Assembly: GCA_934378025.1 (NCBI GenBank)
Contig: CAKRPM010000078.1
Coordinates: 1 to 6,263 of the forward strand
Direction: 5' to 3'
DNA: 6,263 nucleotides
From: an uncultured Eubacteriales bacterium
Lineage (GTDB): Bacteria > Bacillota > Clostridia > Oscillospirales > QAKW01
Shown here: positions 5,846 to 6,263 of the stretch, in pieces
How the letters are laid out: every line of letters begins with the position of its first letter
Numbering within the stretch: position 1 is the stretch's first letter
The notes under the pieces: generated by a model
The model's database searches: none
Told to the model about the DNA's origin: nothing
What the model saw: the letters and a program-made list of their open reading frames with translations, nothing else
Position numbers and translations under genes: made by a program

Positions 5846-5868
5846 ATCGGCGCATCTCTCGCACCGAT
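5846..5868 (-). promoter_or_regulatory. Leader hairpin upstream of the SGNH hydrolase gene
   Basis: On the minus strand ATCGGTGC pairs with GCGCCGAT over eight positions (one G-U) around a 7-base loop. It lies in the predicted leader of about 108 bases, 15 bases before the ribosome-binding site. It shares its ends with the hairpin in the holin leader. Confidence 0.4.
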
Positions 5869-5929
5869 GCGTTTTGTCCGCTCCGGTTTGTTTCGGGCGG
5901 CCTTTTTCGGGCTGCCTGTCTTTACCAAA

Positions 5930-5958
5930 AGTATATGCCTTTTTTTCCAAAAAGTCAC
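5930..5958 (-). promoter_or_regulatory. Promoter of the SGNH hydrolase gene
   Basis: On the minus strand GTGACT (5958-5953, four of six), a 17-base spacer and TATACT (5935-5930, five of six). The -10 also reads CATATACT, seven of eight to the sigma-E -10 CATACAMT, but no sigma-E -35 is seen, so sigma-A is preferred. Positions 5959-6109 upstream of it hold no gene or other signal that I can support. Confidence 0.6.
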
Positions 5959-6109
5959 CCTACCGCTTTAAAAATCGGCTCTACCGCTCAGCCGCCCCGA
6001 CTCTCCCGCGACCCGACGCTTGCTCTACTGCCTGCCGCAGCACACTCTACGGATTGTAGAAGCACAACACTTTTCCTTTATTTGTTAAAAATCTGTCCCC
6101 CAAACCGAC

Positions 6110-6157
6110 AAAAAGGCATCCTGCAAAAGCCGATCTTTTGCAGGATGCCCTTGATTT
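6110..6157. terminator. Bidirectional intrinsic terminator after the right-edge gene
   Basis: GGCATCCTGCAAAAG (6115-6129) pairs perfectly over 15 bases with CTTTTGCAGGATGCC (6135-6149), loop of five. Five A on the left (6110-6114) give a T-run for minus-strand transcripts, and TTGATTTTTTT follows on the right. It lies about 50 bases past the stop codon of the gene entering from the right. Confidence 0.92.
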
Positions 6158-6197
6158 TTTTGCGGGAGAGCGATTTTCGTTCAACGCCAATCCCTTT

Positions 6198-6263
6198 TTA
6201 AATATCTTCTTTGACAACAATGCCCTCTTTGGCGGAACGGAAGGCCGCTTCCATTACATGCAT
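6198..6263 (-). CDS. C-terminal tail of a gene entering from the right, possibly a Gfo/Idh/MocA-family oxidoreductase
   Basis: Only 21 residues and the stop codon (TAA, 6200-6198) are visible on the minus strand: MHVMEAAFRSAKEGIVVKED followed by Ile. The pattern (V/I)-x-EAA(F/Y)RSA(K/R)EG-x-x-V is common at the very C-terminus of NAD(P)-dependent Gfo/Idh/MocA sugar and inositol dehydrogenases, where the last helix is followed by a short strand. That is memory-based resemblance over a short stretch. The in-frame Met at 6263 is internal, not a start. Reality as a coding end is supported by the strong terminator downstream. Confidence 0.5.
   Translation of the reverse strand: MHVMEAAFRSAKEGIVVKEDI

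Noticed and set aside
5816..5950. N-terminal extension of the SGNH hydrolase to TTG 5950
   Set aside because: The extension covers the promoter spacer, -10 box and leader hairpin; the ATG at 5815 has a good ribosome-binding site and begins right at the conserved GDS block.

Overview
The window looks like a chromosomal stretch from a spore-forming, anaerobic, moderately GC-rich Firmicute, probably a gut clostridium of the Oscillospiraceae/Lachnospiraceae kind. This is inferred from four things: a flavodiiron protein typical of strict anaerobes, a TcdE-like holin, a collagen-like protein resembling clostridial spore-surface proteins, and Gram-positive style promoters, Shine-Dalgarno sites and strong intrinsic terminators. 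No 16S or other taxonomic marker is present, so the placement is soft.

Layout. Positions 1-722 (minus) hold the N-terminal diiron half of an FprA-type flavodiiron protein, which runs off the left edge. Positions 723-895 are a divergent promoter region with two mirror-image -10 motifs and two dyads. Positions 896-2287 (plus) encode a 463-residue APC-superfamily amino acid permease that ends in a strong terminator. Positions 2341-2760 contain no convincing gene and are extremely pyrimidine-rich on the plus strand. Positions 2922-4214 (plus) encode a collagen-like protein: a short Cys-containing N-terminus, about 77 uninterrupted Gly-X-Y triplets including six tandem 45-base units, and an unassigned beta-rich C-terminal domain; it too ends in a strong terminator. 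Then come a holin (4493-4981, minus) and an SGNH/GDSL hydrolase (5144-5815, minus), each with its own promoter and terminator. At the right edge (6198-6263, minus) is the last 21-residue tail of another gene, possibly a Gfo/Idh/MocA oxidoreductase, followed by a near-perfect bidirectional terminator.

How the genes relate. Nearly every gene is its own transcription unit bounded by terminators, so this is a set of unrelated housekeeping and accessory genes and not an operon. The most interesting part is the collagen-like gene. It has no signal peptide and no wall anchor, and its upstream region carries an exact CATANNNTA element of the mother-cell sporulation type, so a BclA-like spore-surface role is a reasonable inference. 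The neighbouring holin and SGNH hydrolase share a similar leader hairpin and have -10 regions that fit either the housekeeping or the sigma-E pattern. I did not find a clearly new multi-gene system. The pyrimidine-rich tract, the collagen protein's C-terminal domain and the shared leader hairpins are the parts not explained by standard annotation.
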